A stretch of 64,000 nucleotides of DNA from Hyphomicrobiales bacterium. Lineage in GTDB: Bacteria; Pseudomonadota; Alphaproteobacteria; Rhizobiales; Xanthobacteraceae. The position numbers and the translations under genes are program-made. The DNA lies in assembly GCA_017305535.1 (NCBI GenBank), contig JAFKKN010000004.1, positions 62,001 through 126,000 of the forward strand. The letters are read 5' to 3'. Position 1 is the first letter of the stretch. Each line of letters starts with the position of its first letter. Positions 24,789 to 36,510 of this stretch are shown here, in pieces. Under the pieces are notes generated by a model. That model was given only the letters and a program-made list of their open reading frames with translations. It was not told the DNA's origin and did not search any database.

Positions 24789-25931
24789 TCAGATGATCCC
24801 GCCCGCCTCGCTGGCGCGGCGCAGGTGGTAATCGGTATCGCCGAAAGTGCTTTCGATGATCGACAGCCGCTTGAAGTAGTGGCCGATCGACGCCTCCATC
24901 GTCATGCCGATGCCGCCGTGCAGCTGGATCGACTGCTGGCCGACGAACTTGAGCGATTTTCCAACCTGCACCTTCGCGGCGGCGACCGACGCGGCGCGCT
25001 CCTTGGCGTCGTCGAAATCGCTCGCCATGGTCGCAAGCAGCGCCATGCTGCGAGCCTGTTCGGTGAACACGAACATGTCGGCCGCGCGATGTTGCAGCGA
25101 CTGGAAGCTGCCGATCGGCACGCCGAACTGCTTGCGCGTCTTGATGTACTCGACGGTGATCTTGAGCGACTCGTCCATCGCCCCCACCGCTTCGGCGCAC
25201 AACGCGGTACGCGCCTCGTCCACCACGCGCTCGATCAGCGGCAGACCGTTCGCCGGATCGCCGAGTGCCGCGTCAGTGCCGACCTCGACGCCGGTGAAGG
25301 TGATGTCGGCGGCACGCATGCCGTCCTGCGTCGGATAGCCCTTCACTGTCACGCCCTTGGCGTTACGCGGCACCAGGAAAACGCCGATGCCGTCGCGATC
25401 GGTCTGCCCACCCTTGGTGCGCGCGGTAACCACCAGCGTATCTGCCGCTTCGCCATTCAGCACCACGAACTTCTCACCATCGATGACCCAGCCATCGCCC
25501 TTCTTCTTGGCGGTGGTGGAGACATCGTTGAGGTCGTAGCGCGAGTTCTTCTCGAGCTGTGCGAACGCAAACGTCTTGCTGCCGTCGATGATGCCGGGGA
25601 TATGCGCGGCCTTTTGCGCGGCCGAGCCGGCGTGGCGGAGGAAGCCGCCAGCGATCACCACGGTCGGCAGATACGGCTCGAGCACCAGCGCGCGGCCGAA
25701 CGCCTGCATGACAATCATGGTCTCGACCGCACCGGCGCCGAAACCGCCGTCGGCTTCCGCGAACGGCAGGCCGAGCAGCCCCTGCTCCGCCAGCTTGTCC
25801 CAGACCGTCTTGCTCCAGCCGGTCTTCTCCGCGCCGTATTTCTTGCGCTGTTCGAAATCGTAGGAGTCGTTCAACAACCCGTCGACACTATCCTTGAGAA
25901 GCCGCTGCTCCTCGGACAAATCAAAATCCAT
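24789..25931 (-). CDS. pimD: Acyl-CoA dehydrogenase, small subunit of pimeloyl-CoA dehydrogenase
   Basis: FAD-dependent alpha,beta-desaturation of an acyl-CoA, here probably of dicarboxyl-CoA. 380 residues from the ATG at 25931 (GAGGAA upstream): MDFDLSEEQRLLKDSVDGLL, middle beta-barrel, and the C-terminal helical domain with QLHGGIGMTME. In Rhodopseudomonas the product pairs with PimC as a two-subunit dehydrogenase, and the adjacent larger homologue here fits that. Membership of the pim operon is inferred from the order pimF, A, B, C, D. Confidence 0.85.
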   Translation of the reverse strand: MDFDLSEEQRLLKDSVDGLLNDSYDFEQRKKYGAEKTGWSKTVWDKLAEQGLLGLPFAEADGGFGAGAVETMIVMQAFGRALVLEPYLPTVVIAGGFLRHAGSAAQKAAHIPGIIDGSKTFAFAQLEKNSRYDLNDVSTTAKKKGDGWVIDGEKFVVLNGEAADTLVVTARTKGGQTDRDGIGVFLVPRNAKGVTVKGYPTQDGMRAADITFTGVEVGTDAALGDPANGLPLIERVVDEARTALCAEAVGAMDESLKITVEYIKTRKQFGVPIGSFQSLQHRAADMFVFTEQARSMALLATMASDFDDAKERAASVAAAKVQVGKSLKFVGQQSIQLHGGIGMTMEASIGHYFKRLSIIESTFGDTDYHLRRASEAGGII

Positions 25932-25985
25932 GTTTCGTTCCTCAAACTTCGGTTTTGCGCCGGCTGTCGCCGCGCTGAATGCCAC

Positions 25986-26118
25986 TTCTCCCTCTCCCCG
26001 CTCTCGCGGGGAGAGGGTTGGGGTGAGGGGTTCTTGCCACTCGTCATAACGTCCTAGAAGCGCCCCTCACCCGGATCGCTGCGCGATCCGACCTCTCCCC
26101 GCTTGCGGGGAGAGGTGA
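25986..26118. repeat. Palindromic repeat, family E (CTCTCCCCGC) in the pim operon
   Basis: CTCTCCCCGCTCTCGCGGGG and, after an unrelated middle, CGGATCGCTGCGCGATCCG and CTCTCCCCGCTTGCGGGG. Fills the pimC-pimD junction. A related element lies at 30478-30618. Confidence 0.75.
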
Positions 26119-26129
26119 AGAGCGATGTC

Positions 26130-27320
26130 TTACAACCCCAGCACCGCCTTGCTGATGATGTTGCGCTGGATCTCATTGGAGCCGCCGTAGATCGACACCT
26201 TGCGGTAGTTGAAATAGGTCGGCGCGATCTGCGCGATCCAGTCCATGGTCTCGTTGGTGTTGTCGTCGCCATGGATGTCGTAGGGGCTGGCGAACGGGCC
26301 GGCCACTTCGAGCATCAGCTCGGTCAGCGTCTGCTGGATTTCCGAGCCCTTGATCTTGAGCACCGACGACGCCGGGTCCGGCTTGCCCTTGCCGTTCTTG
26401 CCTTCGTTGGCAACAACGCGCATCTGCGTCAGTTCGAGCGCCTTCAGCTCCACCTCGACCGCCGCGAGCTTCTCGCGGAATTTCGGATCCTCGATGATCG
26501 GACGGCCGCCGGCCTGGGTGCTGCTTGCCAGTTCGCGCAGGCGACGCAGACGCTCCTTCGACATGCCGACGCGGGCGATGTTGGTGCGCTCGTTGCCGAG
26601 CAGGAACTTTGCGTAATCCCAGCCCTTGTTCTCCTCGCCGACGAGATTTTCCGCCGGCACTTCGACGTCGTCGAAAAACACTTCGTTGACTTCGCGGCCG
26701 CCGTCGATGGTGACGATCGGGCGCACGGTGATGCCCTTCGACTTCATGTCGATGAGCAGGAACGAAATGCCCTGCTGCTTCTTCGCCGCCGGGTCGGTGC
26801 GCACCAGACAGAAAATCCAGTCGGCATGCTGCGCCAGCGTGGTCCAGGTCTTCTGGCCGTTGACGATGTACTTGTCACCCTTGCGCTCGGCCTTGGTCTT
26901 CAGCGAGGCGAGGTCCGATCCCGAGCCCGGTTCCGAGAAGCCCTGGCACCACCAGTCGGTGAGATTGGCGATGCGCGGCAGGTAATGCTTCTTCTGCGCT
27001 TCGTTGGCGAAGGTGTAGATCACCGGGCCGACCATGTTGACGCCGAACGGCAGCGGCGGCGGCGCGGGCGTCGCCTGCAATTCTTCATTAAAGATGTATT
27101 GCTGCACGGCGGTCCAGTCGGTGCCGCCATATTCCTTGGGCCAATGCGGAACGGCCCAGCCCTTCTTGTGCAGGATGCGCGTCCACTCCACCATGTCTTC
27201 CTTGGTGGTGTGGCGGTTTTCCGACAGCTTCTTCTTGATGCCGGCCGGAACGTTATCGCGGAAAAACGCACGGACTTCCTCGCGGAATGCCTGTTCTTCC
27301 GGGGTGAGACTGAGATCCAT
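26130..27320 (-). CDS. pimC: Acyl-CoA dehydrogenase, large subunit of pimeloyl-CoA dehydrogenase
   Basis: 396-residue flavoprotein: MDLSLTPEEQAFREEVRAFF, then GFSEPGSGSDLASLKTKAER and WTTLAQHADWIFCLVRT in the substrate/FAD region, and IYGGSNEIQRNIISK at the C-terminus. Desaturates dicarboxyl-CoA (for example pimeloyl-CoA) together with PimD. Order and pairing match the Rhodopseudomonas pimFABCDE operon that degrades dicarboxylic acids and feeds anaerobic benzoate breakdown. Substrate here is inferred. Confidence 0.87.
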   Translation of the reverse strand: MDLSLTPEEQAFREEVRAFFRDNVPAGIKKKLSENRHTTKEDMVEWTRILHKKGWAVPHWPKEYGGTDWTAVQQYIFNEELQATPAPPPLPFGVNMVGPVIYTFANEAQKKHYLPRIANLTDWWCQGFSEPGSGSDLASLKTKAERKGDKYIVNGQKTWTTLAQHADWIFCLVRTDPAAKKQQGISFLLIDMKSKGITVRPIVTIDGGREVNEVFFDDVEVPAENLVGEENKGWDYAKFLLGNERTNIARVGMSKERLRRLRELASSTQAGGRPIIEDPKFREKLAAVEVELKALELTQMRVVANEGKNGKGKPDPASSVLKIKGSEIQQTLTELMLEVAGPFASPYDIHGDDNTNETMDWIAQIAPTYFNYRKVSIYGGSNEIQRNIISKAVLGL

Positions 27321-27375
27321 CGGATGCTCCTTGCGAGATTAAAATACGAAAATTGCCGACGCGGTATCTTTCCGC

Positions 27376-27533
27376 GCGTCGTCCCCGCCAACGGGTCGGC
27401 GCGAAGCGCCGCCCGATGACAAAATTTGGCGGGGACCCATAACCACCGGCGCTTCGTTGTTATCGAGCGTCGACGTCATTGCCCTTCCGCAACGCTGCGG
27501 CGTATGGGTCCCCGCCTTCGCGGGGACGACGCC
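27376..27533. repeat. Palindromic repeat, family D (GTCGTCCCCGC) in the pim operon
   Basis: Arms GTCGTCCCCGCC and GCGGGGACGAC surround a variable middle. A 34-bp stretch (about 27497-27530, GCGGCGTATGGGTCCCCGCC and following) recurs almost exactly near 55277-55310. Fills the pimB-pimC junction. Confidence 0.8.
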
Positions 27534-27561
27534 GTGCGTGCGGAAGAGCGCGCGCGTCATG

Positions 27562-28749
27562 TTACTGCACGATCTCGAACAGACCGGCCGAGCCCATGCC
27601 GCCGCCGACGCACATGGTGACGACCGCGTACTTCGCCTTGCGGCGGCGGCCTTCGATCAGCGCATGACCGGCAAGGCGCGCACCCGACATGCCGTAAGGG
27701 TGGCCGACCGAGATCGCGCCGCCGTTGACGTTGAGCTTCTCCGGATCAATGCCGAGCTTGTCGCGGCAATACAGCACCTGCACCGCGAAGGCTTCGTTCA
27801 ATTCCCACAGGTCGATGTCGTCGACGGTAAGGCCGTGACGCTTCAGCAGACGCGGCACCGCGAACACCGGGCCGATGCCCATCTCGTCCGGCTCGCAGCC
27901 AGCGGAGACGAAGCCACGGAAGATGCCGAGCGGCTTGAGGCCCTTCTGGGCGGCGAGCTTGTCGCTCATGATCACGGTGGCGCTGGCGCCGTCCGAGAGC
28001 TGGCTGGCATTGCCGGCGGTGATGGTGAAGCCATCGCCACGCACGGCCTTCAGGCTCGCAAGGCCCTCGGCAGTGGTTTCGGGGCGCGGACCTTCATCCT
28101 GCGACAGCGTCACGTCCTTGAACGAGACTTCCTTGGTGTCCTTGTTGACGACCGCCATCTTGGTGGAGATCGGCGCCAACTCGTCGTTGAACTTGCCGCC
28201 CTGCTGCGCGGCCGCGGTGCGGCGCTGGCTCTCCAGCGAATATTCGTCCTGGCGCTCGCGCGAGATGCCGTAGCGCTTCGCCACCGTCTCGGCGGTGTCG
28301 AGCATCGGCATGTAGATGTCCTTGTGCATCTTCACCAGTTCGGGATCGATCACATGGAATTTGTTGGCGTGATCGTTCTGCACCAGGCTGATCGATTCAC
28401 CGCCGCCACCGACGGCGATCTCGACGCCGTCGAACAGCACCGAGCGCGCCGCAAGCGCGATCGCCTGCAAGCCCGAGGCGCACTGGCGGTCGATGGTGGT
28501 GCCGCCGACCGTCACCGGCAGGCCGGCGCGCAGCGCGGCCTTGCGGGCGATGTTGCCGCCGGTAGCGCCCTGCTGCATGGCGGCGCCCATCACCACGTCC
28601 TCGATTTCCTTCGGGTCGAGCTTGGCGCGCTTCACCGCGTGCTCGATGGCGTGGCCGAGCAGGGTCGCGCCTTCGGTGTTGTTGAGAGCGCCGCGATAGG
28701 CCTTGCCGATCGGGGTGCGGGCGGTGGAGACGATAACGGCATCGGTCAT
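27562..28749 (-). CDS. pimB: Acetyl-CoA acyltransferase (thiolase)
   Basis: Cleaves 3-oxoacyl-CoA with CoA to acetyl-CoA and a chain two carbons shorter. 395 residues with nucleophile Cys90 (DRQCASGLQ), His350 ([11 protein letters not shown]) and Cys380 ([10 protein letters not shown]). The ATG at 28749 overlaps the pimA stop by 4 bp (ATGA), so translation is coupled. It is the only junction of the operon without a repeat. Confidence 0.93.
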   Translation of the reverse strand: MTDAVIVSTARTPIGKAYRGALNNTEGATLLGHAIEHAVKRAKLDPKEIEDVVMGAAMQQGATGGNIARKAALRAGLPVTVGGTTIDRQCASGLQAIALAARSVLFDGVEIAVGGGGESISLVQNDHANKFHVIDPELVKMHKDIYMPMLDTAETVAKRYGISRERQDEYSLESQRRTAAAQQGGKFNDELAPISTKMAVVNKDTKEVSFKDVTLSQDEGPRPETTAEGLASLKAVRGDGFTITAGNASQLSDGASATVIMSDKLAAQKGLKPLGIFRGFVSAGCEPDEMGIGPVFAVPRLLKRHGLTVDDIDLWELNEAFAVQVLYCRDKLGIDPEKLNVNGGAISVGHPYGMSGARLAGHALIEGRRRKAKYAVVTMCVGGGMGSAGLFEIVQ

Positions 28750-30434
28750 GAACGACCTCCTGTTGCGAGTTTTGGTGAGTGTTGAACCGTGGGTGAAGGT
28801 TGCTGACTGCGCAATTCGTGGCGGGACAATTTGCCCACCGCGGTGCGTGGCAGTTCGTCGACGAATTCCAGCGCCGCCGGCAATTCGTGCTTGCCGACCT
28901 TGCCTGTGAGAAACGCGCGGAGTTCATCGAGGGTGAATGCGGCGACGTTCGGCTTCAGTTTCACGAACGCCTTGGCGGCCTCGCCGCGATACTCGTCCGG
29001 AATTCCGATCACCAGCACCTCGTGGACGTCGGGGTGCGTATAGATCGCCTGTTCAATCATCTGCGGATAGACGTTGAAGCCGCCGGAGATGATCATGTCC
29101 TTCTTGCGATCGACCAGATAGAAATAGCCATCGCTGTCCATGTAGCCGATGTCGCCCGTAAGGAAGCGACCATCGACAAAGGCCTCGGCGGTTTCCTCCG
29201 GCCTGTTCCAGTAACCGCGCGTGACGTTCGGCCCCTTGATGCGGATTTCGCCGGTCTCGTTCGGCGGCAGCACGCGCGACGGATCGTCGAGCGCCACCAC
29301 GTCGAGTTCGATGCCGGGCAGCATCAGGCCGATCGAGCCCGGCTTGTCCGGTCCGGTCGGCGGATGACCGGTGCCAGGCGAACAGGTTTCGGTCATGCCC
29401 CAGCCGCTCTTGAGCGTCAGGCCGGTCTTGCGCTCGAACACTTTCGCGACCTCGACCGGCAGCGGCGCGCCGCCGGAGCCTGCCACCGCGAGCGAGGACA
29501 GATCGCGGCGTTCCAGCGACGGATCGTTGGCGAGCGCGATCCACATCGTCGGCACACCGGGAAACACCGTGGCGCGCTTGGTCTCGATATCGCGCAGCAC
29601 CGCGCCGACATCGAAGCGCTGATGCAGCGAGATCAGGTTGCCGTAGCGGATCGAGCCAAGCAGGATCACCGTCAGCGCATAGATATGGAACAGCGGCAGC
29701 ACGCAGATCACGCGCTCGACTGTGTCGCGCTCGGCGCGTGCCTTGGCACCCCAGACGTCGTAGATCGACACCGCCGAGGTGAGATTGCGATGGCTCAGCA
29801 TCGCGCCTTTCGGCAGACCGGTGGTGCCACCGGTGTATTGCAGCAGCGCGACGTCTTCGACGTCGATCTGCGGCCATTGCGCGGGCTTTGCGGCGCCGGC
29901 AATGAATTGCTGGAAAGTGATCGCGCGGGAATCGTCCGGCAGCGCCGTCTGCGGTGTGCCGATCGCGCCCCAGTCGTCGTCCTCGCACACGATCAATTTA
30001 TCGAGCAGGCCCTTGGCAAGAAATCGCAGTGCCATCGGCAACAGCGCCGACAGGTTACTGGTGACCAGCACGCGCGCGCCGCTGTCGGTGAGTTTGTGCG
30101 ACAGCGCGATTTCGCCGTCGAGCGGCGACAGATGCACCAGCCGCGCGCCGGCCTTCAGCGCACCGAAGAAATTGATCGGATGGTCCGGCGAATTGCCGAG
30201 GAACAGCGCGACCGAATGGCCCTTGCCGATACCGTCACGCAGGAATGCCGCCGCGACCTGATCGACCCGCGCCTGCAAGTCGGTGAAGCTGATCGGACGA
30301 TCGCGAAATTCAAGTGCCGGCCGCGACCCGTAGTCCGCGACCGCCGTGGCGAGCAGGTCCGGCAATGTGCCCCGCGCGATCGGAGCATCCCATCGCACGC
30401 CTTCCGGATAAAACTGCTCGCCGGGGTGAGTCAT
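28746..30434 (-). CDS. pimA: Dicarboxylate-CoA ligase (acyl-CoA synthetase)
   Basis: Activates the acid to its CoA thioester with ATP through an acyl-adenylate. 562 residues from the ATG at 30434 (GGAAG 8 nt upstream). A3 core [11 protein letters not shown] (about 200), [13 protein letters not shown], the [15 protein letters not shown] region, and the C-terminal hinge [15 protein letters not shown]. In Rhodopseudomonas, PimA acts on pimelate, other dicarboxylates and medium-chain fatty acids, and the same range is plausible here. The longer frame back to 30587 is repeat DNA. Confidence 0.88.
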   Translation of the reverse strand: MTHPGEQFYPEGVRWDAPIARGTLPDLLATAVADYGSRPALEFRDRPISFTDLQARVDQVAAAFLRDGIGKGHSVALFLGNSPDHPINFFGALKAGARLVHLSPLDGEIALSHKLTDSGARVLVTSNLSALLPMALRFLAKGLLDKLIVCEDDDWGAIGTPQTALPDDSRAITFQQFIAGAAKPAQWPQIDVEDVALLQYTGGTTGLPKGAMLSHRNLTSAVSIYDVWGAKARAERDTVERVICVLPLFHIYALTVILLGSIRYGNLISLHQRFDVGAVLRDIETKRATVFPGVPTMWIALANDPSLERRDLSSLAVAGSGGAPLPVEVAKVFERKTGLTLKSGWGMTETCSPGTGHPPTGPDKPGSIGLMLPGIELDVVALDDPSRVLPPNETGEIRIKGPNVTRGYWNRPEETAEAFVDGRFLTGDIGYMDSDGYFYLVDRKKDMIISGGFNVYPQMIEQAIYTHPDVHEVLVIGIPDEYRGEAAKAFVKLKPNVAAFTLDELRAFLTGKVGKHELPAALEFVDELPRTAVGKLSRHELRSQQPSPTVQHSPKLATGGRS

Positions 30435-30477
30435 GGAAACAACTTCCATTGCTTGAAAGCGAAGACAGCGCATCCGT

Positions 30478-30618
30478 TCCCTCCCCCCATAACCCGTCGA
30501 AGACGGGCGTAAACGCCCTCTTGGTGGGGGAGGGTCAGGGAGAGGGGTAGACCACAAGCTTTGTGCTCGTGAAACCCCCACCCCCAACCCCTCCCCACAA
30601 GGGGGAGGGGAGCGCAGG
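30478..30618. repeat. Palindromic repeat, family E in the pim operon
   Basis: CCCTCCCCCCATAACCC ... GGTGGGGGAGGGTCAGGG and CCCCAACCCCTCCCCACAAG with GGGGGAGGGG. Fills the pimF-pimA junction together with a short spacer. Confidence 0.65.
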
Positions 30619-30636
30619 CGCTCGCAATCATTCCGC

Positions 30637-32733
<2,097 letters not shown>

Positions 32734-32739
32734 ATCCAT

Positions 32740-33165
32740 CTCCTTCAACCGCGTATTGATCCGGACAATCCGATCAGCGTTTTTCTTCAGTTTCGCACTG
32801 CGAAATCTAATTCCACATCTTGACAAGGAGGGTTATTTTGAAGAGCGTCCGTTGTCAACGAGGTGAGAATTGACACAGCATCACCTTCAAGCGTTAGAGA
32901 GACGCGCAAACGTTAGGGGGACACGCCGCGGCGATCGACGATCGGAAGATCAATGATCGCGCAACCGACATGTTACAGACGATCGAACATATGGCGAAAG
33001 ACCGTATGACGATCCAGCGTAACACGATCGGGTTCAAACTCACGCATTCAGACTCATAAATTGGCACTTCCCGCGAGTGACGATCCACGAGTTCGGATTC
33101 ATGGTTTGAAACGTTCGGGCTCACGCCCGACGGCGTCGATGCAAAGAGGGTTCGCGTAACAGACC
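32740..33165. other. Divergent promoter region between pimF and the IclR gene
   Basis: About 430 bp without genes. It contains loosely related segments (GGTTCAAACTC near 33030 and GGTTTGAAACG near 33105, roughly mirrored) that could be an IclR operator, but spacing is large and the match imperfect. A TGGCAC near 33062 lacks the spacing of a sigma54 promoter. Confidence 0.4.
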
Positions 33166-34035
33166 ATGAAGCGTCCAGCCAAGAAAGTGGCGACAGATCG
33201 CAATTTTGTCGTCGCCCTCGCTCGCGGCCTAGAAGTGTTGCGCGCATTTCATCCCAAGGACGGACTGCTCGGCAATCAGGAGATTGCCGCCCGCACCAAT
33301 CTGCCAAAGCCCACCGTTTCCCGGCTGACCTATACGCTCACCAAGCTCGGCTATCTTACACAGGTGCCGCGGTTCGAGAAATATCAACTCACGCCGGCAG
33401 CCATGTCGCTCGGTTATGCCGCGCTGGCCAATCTCGGCGTTCAGCATTTGTCCGAGTCGTTTCGCGAGGAAGTGATGCGCGCGACCGGCGGCGCGGTCGC
33501 TGTCGGCGCGCGCGACCGGCTCAACATGATCTATTTTGGCCAGAGCCGCAGCGGCCTGGCGCTCGGCGTGCAACTCGATGTCGGCTCGAAGGTTCCGATC
33601 GCGACAACCGCGATGGGCCGCGCCTATATCTGGGCCCTCCCCGACGACGAGCGCACGCAGTTGTTGCGCGAACTGCGCGAACATTACGGCAGTCGCTGGC
33701 CACGCATTCGTGAAGGCGTTGAGCGCGCGGGCGAACTCGTCGCCAAGCGCGGCTTCGCGATCTCCGTCGGCGAATGGCAGGACGACATTCACGCCGCCGG
33801 CGTCGCGATCACGCTCAACGACGGGACGGGTCCGTATGCATTCAACTGCGGCGCACCCGCATTCCGCTTCACGGAAGATCGTTTACTCAACGACATTGGA
33901 CCACGTCTGGTGACGATGGTAAGAAACATCGAAGCAGCGTTGGGCGGCAGCTCGACGCCGCACACAAAAAAAGCCGACACCAAAAAATCAAAAGGAGGAG
34001 GGAAAGTTGCGCGCATGGTTGCGGGAATCCGATGA
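33166..34035 (+). CDS. IclR-family transcriptional regulator
   Basis: 289 residues. Winged helix about 15-75 (ARGLEVLRAFHPKDGLLGNQ, PKPTVSRLTYTLTKLGYL), effector domain about 90-265 with VPIATTAMGRAYIWALPD, and an unusual Lys-rich C-terminal tail (TKKADTKKSKGGGKVAR). Divergent from pimF and 63 bp before livG, so it is placed to control both dicarboxylate degradation and uptake. Likely effector is the acid or its CoA ester, by inference. Confidence 0.92.
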   Translation: MKRPAKKVATDRNFVVALARGLEVLRAFHPKDGLLGNQEIAARTNLPKPTVSRLTYTLTKLGYLTQVPRFEKYQLTPAAMSLGYAALANLGVQHLSESFREEVMRATGGAVAVGARDRLNMIYFGQSRSGLALGVQLDVGSKVPIATTAMGRAYIWALPDDERTQLLRELREHYGSRWPRIREGVERAGELVAKRGFAISVGEWQDDIHAAGVAITLNDGTGPYAFNCGAPAFRFTEDRLLNDIGPRLVTMVRNIEAALGGSSTPHTKKADTKKSKGGGKVARMVAGIR

Positions 34036-34098
34036 CCGTCACGGTCACGGCCTCCGGCGTTTCTCGCCGGTTATGGTAACACGCCTGGGCTGCCACCG

Positions 34099-34908
34099 AT
34101 GATGCAGGCTCAGCTCGCGCGGGGACAGGCTGCTTCGGCCAATCCCCTGCTCGCGGTTCGCGACGTCAGCGTCGTGTTCGGCGGCATCGTCGCCCTGAAT
34201 GGCGTGTCATTCGACATGAAGCAGGGACAGATCCTCGGCCTGATCGGGCCGAACGGCGCTGGTAAGACCACGCTGTTCAATTGCCTGAGCCGGCTCTACC
34301 AGCCGAGCAAGGGTGATATCCTGATGGAGGGCGTCAGCATCCTGACGCGTCCGCCGCACAAGATCGCCGAAATCGGCATCGGTCGCACGTTCCAGAACGT
34401 CGCGCTGTTTCCCAATATGAGCGTGCTCGACAACGTTCGCGTCGGCATGCACGCCCATACCAGCAGCGATATCATCAGCGACTCGCTGAAGCTGCCGTGG
34501 GTGCGGCGCGGCGAGGCGGCGATCAATCGCAACGTCGACGAGATTCTCGCTTATCTCGATCTCACCAGCGTCGGCCATACCATTGTATCCGGCCTTCCGT
34601 TCGGCACGCAGAAGCGCGTCGAGCTGGCGCGCGCGCTCGCGGCCAATCCGAAAATCCTGCTGCTCGACGAGCCGGCGGGCGGCTTGAATCACGAGGAAGT
34701 CTACATTCTCGGCGACCTGATCCGTCGCATTCGCGACCAGCGCGGCATCACCGTCTTGTTGGTCGAGCATCACATGGGATTGGTAATGTCGATCGCCGAC
34801 CACGTGGTGGCGCTCAATTTCGGCCGCAAACTCGCAGAAGGGACGCCGTCTCAGGTGCAGTCGGACCCGGAGGTCATCAAGGCTTATCTGGGGAGCAAAG
34901 ACCAATGA
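34099..34908 (+). CDS. livG: LIV-type ABC transporter ATP-binding protein
   Basis: 269 residues: Walker A GPNGAGKTT, Walker B ILLLDEPAGG, H-loop LVEHHMG. The signature is the degenerate LPFGTQKRVELARAL, common in LivG proteins. Pairs with LivF in the transporter of this cluster. Its stop overlaps livF by 4 bp. Energises uptake of a hydrophobic or dicarboxylic acid rather than leucine, if the neighbouring pim genes are a guide. Confidence 0.9.
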   Translation: MMQAQLARGQAASANPLLAVRDVSVVFGGIVALNGVSFDMKQGQILGLIGPNGAGKTTLFNCLSRLYQPSKGDILMEGVSILTRPPHKIAEIGIGRTFQNVALFPNMSVLDNVRVGMHAHTSSDIISDSLKLPWVRRGEAAINRNVDEILAYLDLTSVGHTIVSGLPFGTQKRVELARALAANPKILLLDEPAGGLNHEEVYILGDLIRRIRDQRGITVLLVEHHMGLVMSIADHVVALNFGRKLAEGTPSQVQSDPEVIKAYLGSKDQ

Positions 34909-35618
34909 CAATATTGCTCAGCGTTCACGACCTGCGCGCCTATTACGGCCAGGTGCAGGCGCTTCACGGCCTGTCGTTCGATCTCAACGAAGGCAGCATG
35001 ACCACGCTGCTCGGCGCCAACGGTGCCGGCAAGACCACCACCCTGCGCGCGATCTGCAACATGGTGCGCTCGACCGGCGCGATCCAGTTCGAGGGCAAGC
35101 CACTCAACGGCAAGTCGACCGAGAACATCGTGCGTCTCGGTATCGCCCATGTACCGCAGGGCCGCGGCACCTTCACCACGCTCACCGTGGAGGAAAACCT
35201 TCAGCTCGGCGCCATCAGCCGGAAGGACACCAAGGCGATCTCCAGCGACATCGAGCGGATGTACGCGCACTTCCCGGTGCTCAAGCAGCGGCATACGCAA
35301 CAGGCCGGCACCTTGTCGGGCGGCGAGCAACAGATGCTCGCGGTGGCGCGTGCCCTGATGCTGCGGCCGCGGCTGATGCTGCTCGACGAGCCGTCGTTCG
35401 GCCTCGCGCCGCTGATCGTACGCGACCTGTTCAACATCCTCGGCAAGATCAATCGCGAGGATAAAGTCTCGATCCTGGTGGTGGAGCAGAACGCGCAGCT
35501 CGCCCTCGAGATCGCCGACAAGGCTTACGTCATCGAAACCGGTCGCATCGTCATGTCGGGCAACGCGCAGGAAATCGCGAACGACGAGTCGGTCCGCAAA
35601 TCCTATCTCGGTTACTGA
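34905..35618 (+). CDS. livF: LIV-type ABC transporter ATP-binding protein
   Basis: 237 residues: Walker A GANGAGKTT, signature LSGGEQQMLAVARAL, Walker B LMLLDEPSFGLAPL, H-loop VVEQNAQ. The ATG overlaps the livG stop (ATGA), so translational coupling is likely. A longer frame starting in livG is a shadow. Confidence 0.92.
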   Translation: MTILLSVHDLRAYYGQVQALHGLSFDLNEGSMTTLLGANGAGKTTTLRAICNMVRSTGAIQFEGKPLNGKSTENIVRLGIAHVPQGRGTFTTLTVEENLQLGAISRKDTKAISSDIERMYAHFPVLKQRHTQQAGTLSGGEQQMLAVARALMLRPRLMLLDEPSFGLAPLIVRDLFNILGKINREDKVSILVVEQNAQLALEIADKAYVIETGRIVMSGNAQEIANDESVRKSYLGY

Positions 35619-35629
35619 GGAGACCGGTC

Positions 35630-36508
35630 ATGGAGCTTTTCATCAATCAAGTCCTGGCTGGTATCGCAACGGGCGCCATCTACGCCTGTATGGCGCTGGC
35701 CATCGTCATGATCTTCCAGGCGATCGACCACTTGAACTTCGCCCAGGGCGAAATGGCGATGTTCTCGACCTTCATCGCCTGGCAGTTGATGCAATGGGGC
35801 ATACCCTACTGGTGGGCGTTCCTGCTGACGCTGATCATCTCATTCGTCGCCGGCATCGTCATCGAACGGGTGCTCTTCAAACCGTTGGCGAAGGCCCCCG
35901 TGCTCACCAACGTCGCCGGTTTCATCGCACTGTTCGCGATCGTCAACAGTGTCGCCGGTCTGATCTGGGACTTCACCATCAAGCAATTCCCGACGCCGTT
36001 CGGCTCCTCGCCGTTCCTGGGCAGCCAACTCATCTCGACCCACCAGGTCGGCATGATTGGTGTCACGCTGGGATTGTTGATCGCGCTGTTCCTGTTCTTC
36101 CGCTTCACGCGGATCGGCCTCGCGATGCGGGCGGCGGCGGCGATGCCTGAATCGGCGCGGCTGGTCGGCATCAACACGAGCTGGATGGTCGCGCTGGGCT
36201 GGGGCATGGCCTCCGCCATCGGCGCCATCGCCGGCATCCTGATCGCGCCGGTGGTGTTCCTCGAGCCCAACATGATGCTCGGCGTACTGCTCTACGGGTT
36301 TGCCGCGGCTGTGCTCGGCGGTCTGACCAGTCCGCTCGGCGCTGTGCTCGGCGGCTTCCTGGTCGGCGTCTTCGAGAACCTTGTCGGCACCTACATTCCG
36401 GGCGTCGGCAATGAACTCAAGCTGCCGATCGCACTGGCGCTGATCGTCATTGTTCTGGTTGTCAAACCCAACGGTTTGATGGGCCACACCGTCGTAAAGC
36501 GAGTTTGA
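35630..36508 (+). CDS. livH: LIV-type ABC transporter permease
   Basis: 292-residue inner-membrane protein, about eight hydrophobic segments, with the family motifs IYACMALAIVMIFQAIDHLN, QGEMAMFS and the EAA-like loop AMRAAAAMPESARLVGIN. GAGGAG precedes the ATG. Partner of LivM. Its stop is 2 bp from the livM ATG. Confidence 0.93.
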   Translation: MELFINQVLAGIATGAIYACMALAIVMIFQAIDHLNFAQGEMAMFSTFIAWQLMQWGIPYWWAFLLTLIISFVAGIVIERVLFKPLAKAPVLTNVAGFIALFAIVNSVAGLIWDFTIKQFPTPFGSSPFLGSQLISTHQVGMIGVTLGLLIALFLFFRFTRIGLAMRAAAAMPESARLVGINTSWMVALGWGMASAIGAIAGILIAPVVFLEPNMMLGVLLYGFAAAVLGGLTSPLGAVLGGFLVGVFENLVGTYIPGVGNELKLPIALALIVIVLVVKPNGLMGHTVVKRV

Positions 36509-36510
36509 TC

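Noticed and set aside
24711-26057. Long plus-strand open frame of 448 codons opposite pimD
   Set aside because: It is the antisense shadow of a clear acyl-CoA dehydrogenase gene in GC-rich DNA; no Shine-Dalgarno and a His/Arg-rich, low-complexity product.
33062-33080. Possible sigma54 promoter before pimF (TGGCAC)
   Set aside because: The spacing between GG and the next GC is 8 rather than 10 bases, and the gene has no linked enhancer-binding regulator.
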